A stretch of DNA of 64,000 nucleotides from Streptomyces coelicoflavus (GTDB taxonomy: Bacteria > Actinomycetota > Actinomycetes > Streptomycetales > Streptomycetaceae). Under the pieces are notes generated by a model. It had not been told where the DNA came from, ran no database searches, and worked only from the letters and a program-made list of their open reading frames with translations. The position numbers and the translations under genes were made by a program. Location of the stretch: positions 620,001 through 684,000 of the forward strand of contig NZ_BEWB01000002.1 of assembly GCF_003112555.1 (NCBI RefSeq). The letters run 5' to 3'. How positions within the stretch are numbered: position 1 is the stretch's first letter; every line of letters starts with the position of its first letter. Of the stretch, positions 17,451 through 26,230 are shown one piece after another.

Positions 17451-18224
17451 ATGGGACGCCTCGTGCCGGCCGTGACCCGGGCTCTCGACATACTGGAGCT
17501 CTTCCTCGACGGGGACGGCACGCTCTCCGCCCCCGACATCGTGCGCCGGCTCCAGCTGCCGCGCACCACGGTGCACGAGCTGGTCACCACGCTCGCCGCC
17601 CGCAAGTACATCGTCCCGGTCGCCGGGCAGTCCGGACGGTACCGGCTCGGTGTGCGTCCGTACCAGCTCGGCGCCCGCTACGCCGAGCACCTCGACCTCG
17701 CCGCCGAGGGCCAGCAGGTCGCCAGGACCGTCGCCGAGACCTGCGACGAGACGGTGCACGTGGCGATCCTGGAGGACACCGACGTCATCTACATCGCCAA
17801 GGTCGACTCCACGCACGCGGTGCGCATGGTCTCCGCGGCCGGACGGCGGCTGCCCGCGCACTGCACGTCCGTCGGCAAGATGCTGCTCGCGTCCCTGCCC
17901 GAGCCGGAGGTCGCCGCGCGCTTCCCCGACGGTGCCGAGCTGACCTCGATGACGCCGAACAGCATCACCGACCCGGCCGCCCTGCGCGAGGCCCTGGCCG
18001 CGATCCGCGAGCGCGGTACGGCGGTGGAGAGCCGTGAGTCCAACCCGGACGTGTCCTGCGTGGCCGCCCCGGTCCGCGACCGCACCGGCCGCGTCGTCGC
18101 CGCGCTGTCGATCTCCGTGCCCATGATCCGCTGGAGCGAGGAGCGCCGGGCCGAGCTGGAGCAGCTGGCAGTCAAGGGCGCGGCCGACCTCTCCGAGCGG
18201 CTCGGTCACCGGAGCGCGGCATGA
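17451..18224 (+). CDS. IclR-family transcriptional regulator
   Basis: The protein has 257 residues. I chose the ATG at 17451 for its AGGGAGGGGG ribosome site over an upstream ATG. The N-terminal winged HTH covers about residues 5-62 (TRALDILELFLDGDGTLSAPDIVRRL). A GAF-like effector domain covers 75-250 with the usual family phrases (HVAILEDTDVIYIAKVDS, GRRLPAHCTSVGKMLLASL, SCVAAPVRDRTGRVVAALSIS). The stop overlaps the start of the SMP-30 lactonase gene (ATGA), so the regulator and enzyme are co-expressed. It probably senses a sugar acid or lactone; the ligand cannot be read from the sequence. Confidence 0.88.
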   Translation: MGRLVPAVTRALDILELFLDGDGTLSAPDIVRRLQLPRTTVHELVTTLAARKYIVPVAGQSGRYRLGVRPYQLGARYAEHLDLAAEGQQVARTVAETCDETVHVAILEDTDVIYIAKVDSTHAVRMVSAAGRRLPAHCTSVGKMLLASLPEPEVAARFPDGAELTSMTPNSITDPAALREALAAIRERGTAVESRESNPDVSCVAAPVRDRTGRVVAALSISVPMIRWSEERRAELEQLAVKGAADLSERLGHRSAA

Positions 18225-19081
18225 CGGCGGTCGGCACGGCCTTCGAGGTGGCCGTCCACGAAGAGGCGTCCCTCGGCGAGGGGCCCACCTGGGACCCGGC
18301 GACGAACCGGCTCCTGTGGCTCGACATCCTGAACTCCCGGATCCACACCTACGACCCGGCCACCGGCCGGCGCACGCTGCGCCGCACCGACCAGCACGTG
18401 GGCGCGGTCAAGCCCCGCGCGGGCGGCGGCCTGGTCCTCAACCTGCGGGACGGGATCGGCCTGCTCGACCCGGACGGCACCTTCCGCTGGCTGCACCGCG
18501 AGCCCGTCCCCGGCCGCCGCGGCAACGACGCCGCCGTCGCCCCCGACGGCAGCCTGTGGGCGGGCACCATGCGCTACGACGAGGCGCGCGGCGGGGGCAC
18601 GCTGTCCCGGATCACCGGCGACGGCACGGCCGAGACCGTCCTCGACGACGTGACGGTGAGCAACGGCACCGGCTGGAGCCCCGACGGCCGCCTGATGTAC
18701 TACGTCGACACCCCGACCCGCCGCATCGACGTGTTCGACGTCGCGGGGGACGGCCGGGTCGCGAACCGCCGCCCCCTGGCCACCGTCGAGGACGGCGCGG
18801 GCTTCCCCGACGGCCTGTGCGTCGACGCCGAGGGCTGTGTGTGGGTGGCCCTGTGGGACGGCGGCGGGGTACGCCGCTACACCCCGTCCGGCGACCTGGA
18901 CCGGGTGATCACCCTCCCCGTCCCCCGCGTCACGGCCTGCGCCTTCGGCGGCCCGGACCTCACCGACCTGTACCTCACCACGGCCCGCGTCGGCCTCCCG
19001 GCCCCGCACCCGCTGGCGGGCTCGCTGCTGGTGGTGCCGGGGGCCGGACGGGGGGTGGCGCAGCCCGCGTTCGCCGGATGA
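18221..19081 (+). CDS. SMP-30/gluconolactonase family sugar lactonase
   Basis: The protein has 286 residues of six-bladed beta-propeller type. It probably hydrolyses a sugar lactone to the aldonic acid in the cytoplasm. Metal ligands typical of the family can be placed: Glu20 (SLGEGPTWD), Asn in VSNGTGWSPDG, and Asp in FPDGLCVDAEG. RRGNDAAVAPDGSLWAGTM supplies the substrate-lid region. It is translationally coupled to the IclR gene. No dehydrogenase or dehydratase adjoins it here, although a zinc alcohol dehydrogenase and an enolase-superfamily dehydratase lie 43 kb away and could belong to the same kind of pathway. Confidence 0.85.
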   Translation: MTAVGTAFEVAVHEEASLGEGPTWDPATNRLLWLDILNSRIHTYDPATGRRTLRRTDQHVGAVKPRAGGGLVLNLRDGIGLLDPDGTFRWLHREPVPGRRGNDAAVAPDGSLWAGTMRYDEARGGGTLSRITGDGTAETVLDDVTVSNGTGWSPDGRLMYYVDTPTRRIDVFDVAGDGRVANRRPLATVEDGAGFPDGLCVDAEGCVWVALWDGGGVRRYTPSGDLDRVITLPVPRVTACAFGGPDLTDLYLTTARVGLPAPHPLAGSLLVVPGAGRGVAQPAFAG

Positions 19082-19188
19082 GCGGCGCGGGGTCGGTGCG
19101 GCGGGGCGCCGGGTGAGCGGCGCGGGCGGCGACCGCGCCCCCTCCGTGGCGCACGGCCGTGCCTCCGCCGTGGCGCACGGCCGTCCCG

Positions 19189-20595
19189 TCACCCGCCCGT
19201 GCGGTCGAGCCCGGTGAGCACCTCGCGTTCGCCGGGGGTCAGCGGCGGCCCGGGCAGGAGCGGGAGCGGGGGGCCGGCGAGGGCGGCCAGGAGTGCCGAC
19301 GGGTGGAACATGCGGGTCGGCGGGGTGCGCATGCTGGTGACGTCCCAGAGCGCCGAGGCCGCCGCGAAGTTGCCGGTGGCCGCCCTCGTCATGCGCCGCG
19401 TGTACGCCGTCACCGCCCGGTCGGCGAGCCCCCGCCGTCCGCCGCCGCGCGTCTCGGGGTAGAGGGCGTCCTGCCCGACGGCCATCGCCCAGGCGGCGTC
19501 CACCGGGCGCGCCGCGCCCCGCAGCACCCTCCGGGCCAGGCCGGGCGCGTCGAGACCGCCGGCCCGCTCCAGCTCCCGGCCGAGTATCCGGGCGCCGAAC
19601 GCGGCCACCGACATGCCCTGCCCGTAGGCCGGGTTGAAGGTGCCGAGCGCGTCGCCGAGGACCACGAGGCCCTCCGGCCAGTGGGGCGCCTTGTCCAGGT
19701 AGTGCCGCACATTGCTGGTGGACCGGCTCAGATGCACGTCGGTGAGCGGTTCGGCGCCGGAGATCAGCCGGCCGACGATCGGGTCCGGCAGGCCGAGCGT
19801 GTATCGCAGGAAGCCCTCGGGGTCGGCCGGCGGCTCACCGCCGCGCGTGCCGCCGCAGCTGACCAGCCAGCGGTCCCCCTCCACCGGCATGACCATGGCG
19901 CTCCGGCCCGGCCGGGAGACGTACGGATCGGCGTGCACGACGGTCAGCGGGAACCGTTCGGCCCCGGCCGGTACCCGGTACACGCGCGAGGCGTTGACCA
20001 GCCCCGAGTCCACGGTCCGCGTCCGGACGCCGGACACTCCGATCCCGTTCAGCCAGGTGACGACGCGCGTACCGCGTCCGCTCGCGTCGACGACCAGGTC
20101 GGCGTCGAGGTCCGTCTCCCCGTCCGGCCCCGAGATCCGCACCCCCCGGACCCGGCCCGCGGACCCCGTCAGGCCGGTCGCGGCCGCCCGCCGCACCTCG
20201 ACCGCCGGGTGTTCGAGCACGGCGGCCCGTACCGTCCAGTCCACCAGCGCCCGGGTACAGGTGAGCATCATGGGACCTTCGCGCCGCCAGCGGCGCAACC
20301 AGCCCTCGGGAGTGCGGGCCAGCATGCCCGAGCTGAGGGACACCTCGTGCGCCCCGGCCGCGAGCAGCCGCTTGCGCAGGCTCACGCCGGGCACGATCTC
20401 CTCCATCGCGGTCAGCCCGCCGCTCATCAGCAGGTGCGCGTGCCGCCCCTGGGGCAGCCCCCGGCGCTGACGGGGCCCGTCGGGCAGCTCGTCGCGGTCC
20501 AGTACCACGACCTCCTCCACGCCCGCGTCGGCCAGTACGGCCGCGGTCAGCATCCCGGCCAGTCCGGCACCGACGACGACGGCTCTACGCGACAT
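19189..20595 (-). CDS. FAD-dependent oxidoreductase (aromatic-hydroxylase fold)
   Basis: The protein has 468 residues. It has the N-terminal Rossmann FAD motif VVVGAGLAGMLTAAVLADAG, an acidic ribose-binding end VVVLDRDELP, and the second FAD motif GLVVLGDALGTFNPAYGQGMS typical of p-hydroxybenzoate-hydroxylase/geranylgeranyl-reductase-like flavoproteins. There is no membrane segment. It is the last gene of a four-gene minus-strand cassette, and its start overlaps the stop of the second seven-helix protein by 11 bases. The substrate is unknown. Pairing with membrane proteins suggests a lipid, quinone or isoprenoid target, which is inference. Confidence 0.85.
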   Translation of the reverse strand: MSRRAVVVGAGLAGMLTAAVLADAGVEEVVVLDRDELPDGPRQRRGLPQGRHAHLLMSGGLTAMEEIVPGVSLRKRLLAAGAHEVSLSSGMLARTPEGWLRRWRREGPMMLTCTRALVDWTVRAAVLEHPAVEVRRAAATGLTGSAGRVRGVRISGPDGETDLDADLVVDASGRGTRVVTWLNGIGVSGVRTRTVDSGLVNASRVYRVPAGAERFPLTVVHADPYVSRPGRSAMVMPVEGDRWLVSCGGTRGGEPPADPEGFLRYTLGLPDPIVGRLISGAEPLTDVHLSRSTSNVRHYLDKAPHWPEGLVVLGDALGTFNPAYGQGMSVAAFGARILGRELERAGGLDAPGLARRVLRGAARPVDAAWAMAVGQDALYPETRGGGRRGLADRAVTAYTRRMTRAATGNFAAASALWDVTSMRTPPTRMFHPSALLAALAGPPLPLLPGPPLTPGEREVLTGLDRTGG

Positions 20596-21796
20596 GGGGC
20601 TCCTCGGGTTCGGTCAGGGTTCCGGTCAGGGAGGACGGGCTCGTGCCGCCGGGCGCGGTGGCCCGGCCGGGCGGGTGGCGCAGTGCCTGGGACAGTTCCA
20701 CCAGCCCGCTCGGGCCGGGCACCTCGGTGGCGTGCAGCCGGTAGGAACCGGTGGCGTCGGGTGCCTCCTCGTGGGCGGCGGCCCGGCGCGCCGCGTCCGC
20801 GAGCATCGCCGCCTCCGCCGCCAGCCGGGCCTCGTGCGCGGAGCGGCCCGCGCGCAGGGCGGCGTCCCGGGTCCGCTCACGGACCCGGTGGTCGAAGTAC
20901 GGGGCCAGGGCGAGCAGGGCGTCGTGGATCGAGACCTCGCGCCACTGGAGCCGGGCCCGGGGGAGCTGCCACCAGGCGGCCGGTGGCTTGGGAGCGGTGG
21001 ACACCGACTCCACCAGGGCCCACAGCGGCCCCAGCCGGCGGTAGTCGTCCAGCCCCCGCCGGTGCGCGAGCACGGACGGCAGCAGCCTGGGCAGCGCGAA
21101 CCCCACGGAACACACCAGCGCGGCCAGCGACGCCATCGGCGGGGCCACGCTGGTGGACAGGAAGTCGAGGTCGTGCCCCGCCCACCGGGCCACCACGGCC
21201 GTGTACTTGGCGAGCTGGAAGCCCACCAGGTCCAGCAGCCCGCCCAGCACGATGAGCCGCAGCCCGACCCGCAGCAGACCGCCCACCTCACGGCTCCACT
21301 TGACGCACACGGCGCACATCACCAGCATCGCCGCGCTGTGCCCGAGCAGGTACAGCAGGATCATCTCCCGCATGAACGGGGTGCCTGCGTAGTACGTGTC
21401 GAGGTCGGTCAGCCGCTCGGTGTCCGCGTCGGCGAGCAGGAACAGCACGACGATGGCGGCCACCAGCAGACCGTAGGCGGCCATGCTGCGCAGCACCGCG
21501 CGCCGCACCACCGGCCGGGGCCCGCCCCGCCAGTTGATCAGCAGCACCAGCACCGCGCAGCTGTACGCGGAGAGCATGCCGTAGGTCAGCGGGGCGCCGA
21601 AGTTGGTGACGCCGGTGAGTTCGTTGACGGTGCCGAGGGTGGCCGGGGCGGCGCACACGAAGACCAGGGCACCGAGGACGATCGCCGCGCAGGTGGACAG
21701 GGTCAGCGGATTGCGGATGGCGGTGCGCGGGCGGCGGAACAGCAGCACGGACGTCATGCCGAACACCAGTGCCGCCAGGTAGACGACGAGACTCAC
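20585..21796 (-). CDS. Seven-helix membrane protein B (MAB_1171c-like family)
   Basis: The protein has 403 residues. Seven predicted membrane helices fill about residues 3-240, then a cytoplasmic tail of about 160 residues with WREVSIHDALLALAPYFD. It is paralogous to the preceding gene: both share GxVNxLxGVxNxxAPLTY, WRGGPR, and TDLDTYYAxTPFxxEMIxLYL, and a WR-xSIH-AL tail motif. I recognise the MAB_1171c-like family, called putative transporter without experimental support. It overlaps the FAD oxidoreductase start. The conserved DTYYAxTPF motif on a loop near helix 5 is a candidate functional site. Confidence 0.75.
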   Translation of the reverse strand: MSLVVYLAALVFGMTSVLLFRRPRTAIRNPLTLSTCAAIVLGALVFVCAAPATLGTVNELTGVTNFGAPLTYGMLSAYSCAVLVLLINWRGGPRPVVRRAVLRSMAAYGLLVAAIVVLFLLADADTERLTDLDTYYAGTPFMREMILLYLLGHSAAMLVMCAVCVKWSREVGGLLRVGLRLIVLGGLLDLVGFQLAKYTAVVARWAGHDLDFLSTSVAPPMASLAALVCSVGFALPRLLPSVLAHRRGLDDYRRLGPLWALVESVSTAPKPPAAWWQLPRARLQWREVSIHDALLALAPYFDHRVRERTRDAALRAGRSAHEARLAAEAAMLADAARRAAAHEEAPDATGSYRLHATEVPGPSGLVELSQALRHPPGRATAPGGTSPSSLTGTLTEPEEPHVA

Positions 21797-21846
21797 GTCC
21801 GACCACTCCTCTCGTGCGGGCCTTCTCCGTCGCGGCCGTGCCGCTC

Positions 21847-21870
21847 GCCGTCGCGGCCGCCCGCGACGGC
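21847..21870. other. Hairpin between the two seven-helix genes
   Basis: A perfect 10-bp inverted repeat (GCCGTCGCGG / CCGCGACGGC) with a 4-base loop in the 94-base spacer. A second CCGTCGCGGCCG copy lies just upstream on the plus strand, near 21828. It could attenuate or stabilise part of the operon transcript. Confidence 0.5.
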
Positions 21871-21890
21871 GGCCGAGACCCCGCGGCCCG

Positions 21891-23075
21891 TCATACGGTG
21901 CCCGCCGGGGCCCGGCCGCTCGGCACGGCGGGGGCGCCCGGTACCCGCACGGTGCCGGCGAGCACGTCGGCGATCCGCGCCAGCATGGCCGGGTCCGGTG
22001 ACGCCGCGGGGGGCGGGACGGTGCCGGCGGCCGGCGGGGCCGCCCGTCCGGGTCCGGCCTCGTGCCGCAGCGCGTCGGTGATCACCGCGGCCCAGGCCGT
22101 GGCCCCGGCCAGTTCCGGGTCCCCCTTCGCCGCCAGCGCGTCGGCGCGGGTCCGGTCGTACAGGTCCCGGTCGCCGTACGCGTCCAGATGCCCGAGCGCG
22201 TTGTGGATGCTCGTCCGGCGCCACATCAGGAGGGTGGCGGGCGAGGCGAACCGGGGGCGCGGCAGGCGCAGCGCCCGGCGGACCAGCAGGTCGTCCAGGG
22301 CCCGCTCCAACGGCTCGAGCCGGACGTACGCGCGGGACGCGCGCCGCCACTCGCCCACCCACGACACCGCCAGCGGCACCAGCACCCCGACGACCACCAG
22401 CAGGGCGCCCAGGCCGGCCGCGGCCGGGGAGACGGTGGTGCCGAGCGCCGACCAGTCGTGCCCGGACCAGCGGGCACCCACCGCGACGAGCTTGACGACG
22501 CTGTAACCGGCGCCGCACAGCGAACCGGCCCCGAGCAGCAGCAGCCCGGCCCGCAGTCCGCCGCGCACCTGCCGGGCCCAGCGCAGCGCGGAGACGGTCG
22601 TGACGGACACCGCGGTCAGGTGCGCGACCAGGTACAGCACGATCATCTCGGCGATGAAGGGGGTCGTCGCGTAGTACGTGTCCAGGTCGGTGCGGCGCTC
22701 CACGGGCGCGTCGCCGAGGGCGAAGGCCACCCCGATGCCGAGGACCACGGCGGCGTAGGCGAGCGTCCACCGGCGGGCGGTGCTCCGCACCCGGGGGCCG
22801 CCGCGCCAGTGGACGACGAGGACCTGGGAGGCGGCGCAGTACCCGGTGATCGCCGCGTAGGTGAGCGGCGCCGCGAGGTTCGGCACGCCGCTCAGCCGGT
22901 TGACGGCTCCGACCGTCGGCGGCGCCCCGAGCAGGAAACAGAGCCCGGCCAGTCCCAGTACCGCGCAGATGGCCCGCAGATACGGATCGTGCCGGTGCCG
23001 CAGCAGGTCGGGGGCCTTCACCGCGAGACCGAGCCAGAGCGCCGCGCAACTCAGGTAGTTGATCACGCTGTTCAT
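21891..23075 (-). CDS. Seven-helix membrane protein A (MAB_1171c-like family)
   Basis: The protein has 394 residues, with an ATG at 23075 that overlaps the metallopeptidase stop (ATGA), so translation is coupled. Seven helices cover about residues 1-238, then a soluble tail with WRRTSIHNALGHLDAYGD. It shares the family motifs with protein B (VGAVNRLSGVPNLAAPLTY, HWRGGPRVR, TDLDTYYATTPFIAEMI), so the pair arose by duplication and may form a heterodimer. The C-terminal 40 residues are Pro/Ala-rich and variable-looking. Function is not established. Confidence 0.75.
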   Translation of the reverse strand: MNSVINYLSCAALWLGLAVKAPDLLRHRHDPYLRAICAVLGLAGLCFLLGAPPTVGAVNRLSGVPNLAAPLTYAAITGYCAASQVLVVHWRGGPRVRSTARRWTLAYAAVVLGIGVAFALGDAPVERRTDLDTYYATTPFIAEMIVLYLVAHLTAVSVTTVSALRWARQVRGGLRAGLLLLGAGSLCGAGYSVVKLVAVGARWSGHDWSALGTTVSPAAAGLGALLVVVGVLVPLAVSWVGEWRRASRAYVRLEPLERALDDLLVRRALRLPRPRFASPATLLMWRRTSIHNALGHLDAYGDRDLYDRTRADALAAKGDPELAGATAWAAVITDALRHEAGPGRAAPPAAGTVPPPAASPDPAMLARIADVLAGTVRVPGAPAVPSGRAPAGTV

Positions 23076-23629
23076 CCGGCCGTCCCGCGGTAGTTGAGCG
23101 CGGCGCCGATGCGTCCCGCGAGGCTCTGGGGACTGGCCGGGTCGCTGCCCTCCGCGGCGAACACCGAGTCGGTGGAGGCGTCCAGCCAGGGGCGCAGCCG
23201 GCTGCCCATCAGCATGCCGAAGCGGTCCGCCTCCTGCTCCTCGGCCAGGGAGAAGTCGGTGCGCGCGGCCACCGGCCGGGGCCGGGCACCGGTCCGCGTG
23301 CCGGCGTCCGCCCCCGCTCTTTCCGCCGCCTCGGCCTCGGCCCGACGGCGGCTCATGTGCCAGACCTCGTGGCAGAGGATCACGATCTGGTGCCAGACGG
23401 CCGCGCGTTCGTCCACCACCACGTCGTCGTGGCTCTCGCGCTCCAGCCACAGTCCGCTCGCGGTGTGCGGCGGGAACGCCGCCCGGTGCACGACCACCTG
23501 CCGGCCCCGCCACGCGCTGACGGAGGCGACGAGTGCGTCGAACAGCACTTCGGGATCGGCCGGCACGGCCACCCGGATGGGGTCGGTGAGGGCGTCAGCG
23601 AGACGCCGCATCTCCTTCCTGGTACGCAC
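23072..23629 (-). CDS. ImmA/IrrE-type zinc metallopeptidase
   Basis: The protein has 185 residues. The HExxH zinc site is clear (HQIVILCHEVWHM, His87-Glu88-His91), with a downstream Glu in the EQEADRFGMLMG motif (about Glu133) as third ligand, the pattern of ImmA/IrrE (COG2856) peptidases. These typically cleave a repressor or other regulator in response to a signal and are often annotated as toxin-antitoxin components. No XRE/HTH antitoxin gene lies next to it here, so its substrate may be encoded elsewhere. It is first in the cassette, and its 304-base upstream region is shared with the divergent sugar ABC operon. Confidence 0.75.
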   Translation of the reverse strand: MRTRKEMRRLADALTDPIRVAVPADPEVLFDALVASVSAWRGRQVVVHRAAFPPHTASGLWLERESHDDVVVDERAAVWHQIVILCHEVWHMSRRRAEAEAAERAGADAGTRTGARPRPVAARTDFSLAEEQEADRFGMLMGSRLRPWLDASTDSVFAAEGSDPASPQSLAGRIGAALNYRGTAG

Positions 23630-23772
23630 CGCTGTCTCCTCGTCCCCCCGGCAGTCCTCCGGTCACCCCAGCAATATGCCAAGACCCGGGCCCTGTGGGC
23701 CAGTTCCGCGGCAGGTCCGGGGCCGTCTCTCCGCTCTCCGGGAAACTCCTGCGCGCGATCCTGCCCAGGCCA

Positions 23773-23801
23773 TTGACGTGAAAGCGCTTCCCACCTACGT
23801 T
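23773..23801 (+). promoter_or_regulatory. Promoter with embedded LacI-type operator, arabino-oligosaccharide ABC operon
   Basis: TTGACG (23773-23778), a 17-base spacer, then TACGTT (23796-23801). The palindrome AAGCGCTT (23782-23789) lies inside the spacer, where a LacI-family repressor would block RNA polymerase. The same arrangement precedes the GH43 gene at 34191. A second shared element, CGATATATCGAACG, lies at 23828-23841. Confidence 0.75.
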
Positions 23802-23933
23802 TCCCGTTCGAAGTTACGAGCGACATCCGATATATCGAACGCCATCGATCGTCAATCACGGATCACGGATCACGGATCACCGAGCACCGACCACCAACCA
23901 TCGAACGGCGAACGACGACAGATGGGGCAGGGC

Positions 23934-25292
23934 ATGGGACGACCTGGCCTGAATCGCAGGCACTTTCTGGCCGCGGCCGGCGGCCTGACGGTCGCGGGCA
24001 GCTTCGGCTTCGCGGGACTCGGCACCGGCGCCGACGCGCTCGCCTCCGGCGCGGACACCCGGGTGAGCTACTGGAACCTCTTCAGCGGCGGCGACGGCTA
24101 CAACATGATCGCGATGCTGGACTCCTTCCGCAGGGACAACCCCGGCATCGACGTGGAGGACTCCACCCTCCAGTGGGGCAGCCCCTTCTACACCAAACTC
24201 GCCATGGCCGCGGCCGGCAACCGCGCCCCCGACCTCGGCGTCATGCACCTCGGCCGCGTCACCGGCTTCTCGCCCGGCCGCCTCCTCGACCCCTGGGACC
24301 CCGTTCTGCTCGCCAAGTACGGCGTGCGCGAGGAGGACTTCAACCCCGAGCTGTGGAAGCGCGCCGTCATCGACGGCAAGCTCTACGCCCTGCCGCTCGA
24401 CATCCACGTCCAGCTCTGCTTCTACCGCAAGGACGTGCTGAAGAAGGCGGGGCTGCTCGGCGAAGACGGGCGGATCGTGCCGGTCACCTCCACGGAGGAG
24501 TGGTTCGACGTCCTCAAGGAGGCCAGGAAGGCCACTGCGAAGGGGCGGCAGACCATCGGCCTGTGGCACAACGACCAGAACTTCCAGTGGTGGTTCTTCG
24601 TCGCCTTCTACACCCAGCTCGGCGGCACCTGGTTCAACGACGCCAGGACCGACGTCACCTTCGACACCGACAAGGCCGTCCAGGTCCTGGAGTTCCTGCG
24701 CAAGCACGTCGCCGACGGCTACGCCGACCCCTCCTTCGGCGGCAACGCGGGCGCCGAACAGTTCGTCAACGGGGCCCCCTTCGCCTGGGAGGGCAACTGG
24801 TCCGTGCCGGTCTTCGACGCCGCGAAGCTCGACTACGGCGCCACCCCGCTGCCGCCCGTCTTCGGCAGGCGGGCCACCCACGCCGAATCCCACTCCTTCG
24901 TCCTGCCGCACCAGGCCGGCCGCGGCGGCGCCACCAACGAGGGCGCGCACCGGCTCGCCGCCTACGTCGTCCAGCACGCCCGGCAGTGGGCGGCCGGCGG
25001 CCACATCCCCGCCCACACGCCGACCCTGTCCACGGCCGCGTACCGGAAGCTGCGACCGCAGAACGAGTACGTCTCCGCCATGGACCACCAGGCCACCGAG
25101 CCCAAGGTGTGGTTCGCCGGCTCCACCGGCATCCTCGCCCAGCGCGTCGGCCCGGTCGTCGTCTCCTCGACGACGGGCTCCGCGAAGCCCGGGGCCGCCG
25201 CCCGCCGGATGAGGAGCACCCTCGCCGAACTGCTCGCCATGAAGAACCCGATGGACGGCCGCACCGCCGCGCAGGGAGGTGCCACCGCATGA
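23934..25292 (+). CDS. Sugar ABC transporter substrate-binding protein, Tat-exported
   Basis: The protein has 452 residues and belongs to the extracellular solute-binding family 1 (CUT1 importers). The N-terminus carries a twin-arginine signal (NRRHFLAAAGG) with a hydrophobic core and no lipobox Cys directly after it. The mature part has the family's usual phrases (VSYWNLFSGGDGYNMIAMLDSF, YALPLDIHVQLCFYRKDVL, FAWEGNWSVPVF). I used the ATG at 23934; another ATG at 23922 is possible, and neither has a strong ribosome site. It overlaps the first permease (ATGA). Context with GH51 and GH43 enzymes points to arabinose-containing oligosaccharides, which is inference. Confidence 0.88.
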   Translation: MGRPGLNRRHFLAAAGGLTVAGSFGFAGLGTGADALASGADTRVSYWNLFSGGDGYNMIAMLDSFRRDNPGIDVEDSTLQWGSPFYTKLAMAAAGNRAPDLGVMHLGRVTGFSPGRLLDPWDPVLLAKYGVREEDFNPELWKRAVIDGKLYALPLDIHVQLCFYRKDVLKKAGLLGEDGRIVPVTSTEEWFDVLKEARKATAKGRQTIGLWHNDQNFQWWFFVAFYTQLGGTWFNDARTDVTFDTDKAVQVLEFLRKHVADGYADPSFGGNAGAEQFVNGAPFAWEGNWSVPVFDAAKLDYGATPLPPVFGRRATHAESHSFVLPHQAGRGGATNEGAHRLAAYVVQHARQWAAGGHIPAHTPTLSTAAYRKLRPQNEYVSAMDHQATEPKVWFAGSTGILAQRVGPVVVSSTTGSAKPGAAARRMRSTLAELLAMKNPMDGRTAAQGGATA

Positions 25293-26230
25293 CCGCCACC
25301 AGCGCCGAGACGATCGTCCGCCCTTCGCGTGCGACGACCGCCGCCGACAGCGCCGGCGTCCGCCGCCGGCAGGGCTTCCAGCACGGCGGCTGGTTCGTCG
25401 CCCCGTTCCTCGCCCTCTTCGCCCTCTTCGTGGTCTGGCCGCTGCTGCGCGGCCTCTACCTCAGCTTCACCGACGCCAACATCTCCGGCGACAGCGCGCA
25501 CTTCGTCGGCCTCGACAACTACCGCGAGGCCCTCAAGGACCCCCTGATGTGGGACGCGCTCGGCCACAGCGCGTACTTCACGCTGCTCGTCGTGCCCTGC
25601 ATCACCGTCCTCGCCCTCCTCCTCGCGATGCTGGCCCACCACATCGAGCGCGGCAAGTGGCTGTGGCGGCTCTGCTTCTTCCTGCCGTTCCTGCTGCCGT
25701 CCACCGTCGCCGCCAACCTGTGGCAGTGGCTGTTCAACCCCGGCACCGGCATGATCAATCACGTCTTCGGCCTCGACACGCCCTGGCTGACCGACAAGTC
25801 GTACGCGATGCTCGCGGTCGTCATCACCACCCTGTGGTGGACCGTCGGCTTCAGCTTCCTGCTCTACCTCGCCGCGCTCCAGGGCATCCCCGCCCACCTC
25901 TACGAGGCCGCCAAGCTGGACGGCGCGAACGCCTGGCACCGCATCCTGCACATCACGCTGCCGATGCTGCGCAACATCACCGGCCTCGTCGTCGCCCTCC
26001 AGATCCTCGCCTCGCTCCAGGTCTTCGACCAGGCCGTCGTCATGCAGGACTTCGGACCCGGCCCGGAGAACTCGACGCGCACCTTCGTGCAGTACACGCT
26101 CGAACAGGGCTTCACCAGCTACCGCGTGGGCTACGCCTCCGCGATCTCCATCATCTTCTTCGTGCTCATCGCGGCCGTCGCCCTCGCCCGGATGTGGCTG
26201 CTGCGCAACCGTGAGGAGGGCGGCCGATGA
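25289..26230 (+). CDS. Sugar ABC transporter permease 1 (MalF/AraP type)
   Basis: The protein has 313 residues with six membrane segments and the permease EAA loop that contacts the ATPase (EAAKLDGANAWHRILHITLPML). It starts at ATG 25289 inside the preceding stop and has a GGGAGG site. It pairs with permease 2, with which it overlaps by ATGA at 26227. The operon has no ATPase gene, so it probably uses a shared MsiK-like ATPase encoded elsewhere, as is common for Streptomyces CUT1 systems. Confidence 0.9.
   Translation: MTATSAETIVRPSRATTAADSAGVRRRQGFQHGGWFVAPFLALFALFVVWPLLRGLYLSFTDANISGDSAHFVGLDNYREALKDPLMWDALGHSAYFTLLVVPCITVLALLLAMLAHHIERGKWLWRLCFFLPFLLPSTVAANLWQWLFNPGTGMINHVFGLDTPWLTDKSYAMLAVVITTLWWTVGFSFLLYLAALQGIPAHLYEAAKLDGANAWHRILHITLPMLRNITGLVVALQILASLQVFDQAVVMQDFGPGPENSTRTFVQYTLEQGFTSYRVGYASAISIIFFVLIAAVALARMWLLRNREEGGR

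Noticed and set aside
23072..23629. Classical toxin-antitoxin pair
   Set aside because: Only the HExxH component is present; no small HTH antitoxin gene lies within or beside the cassette.
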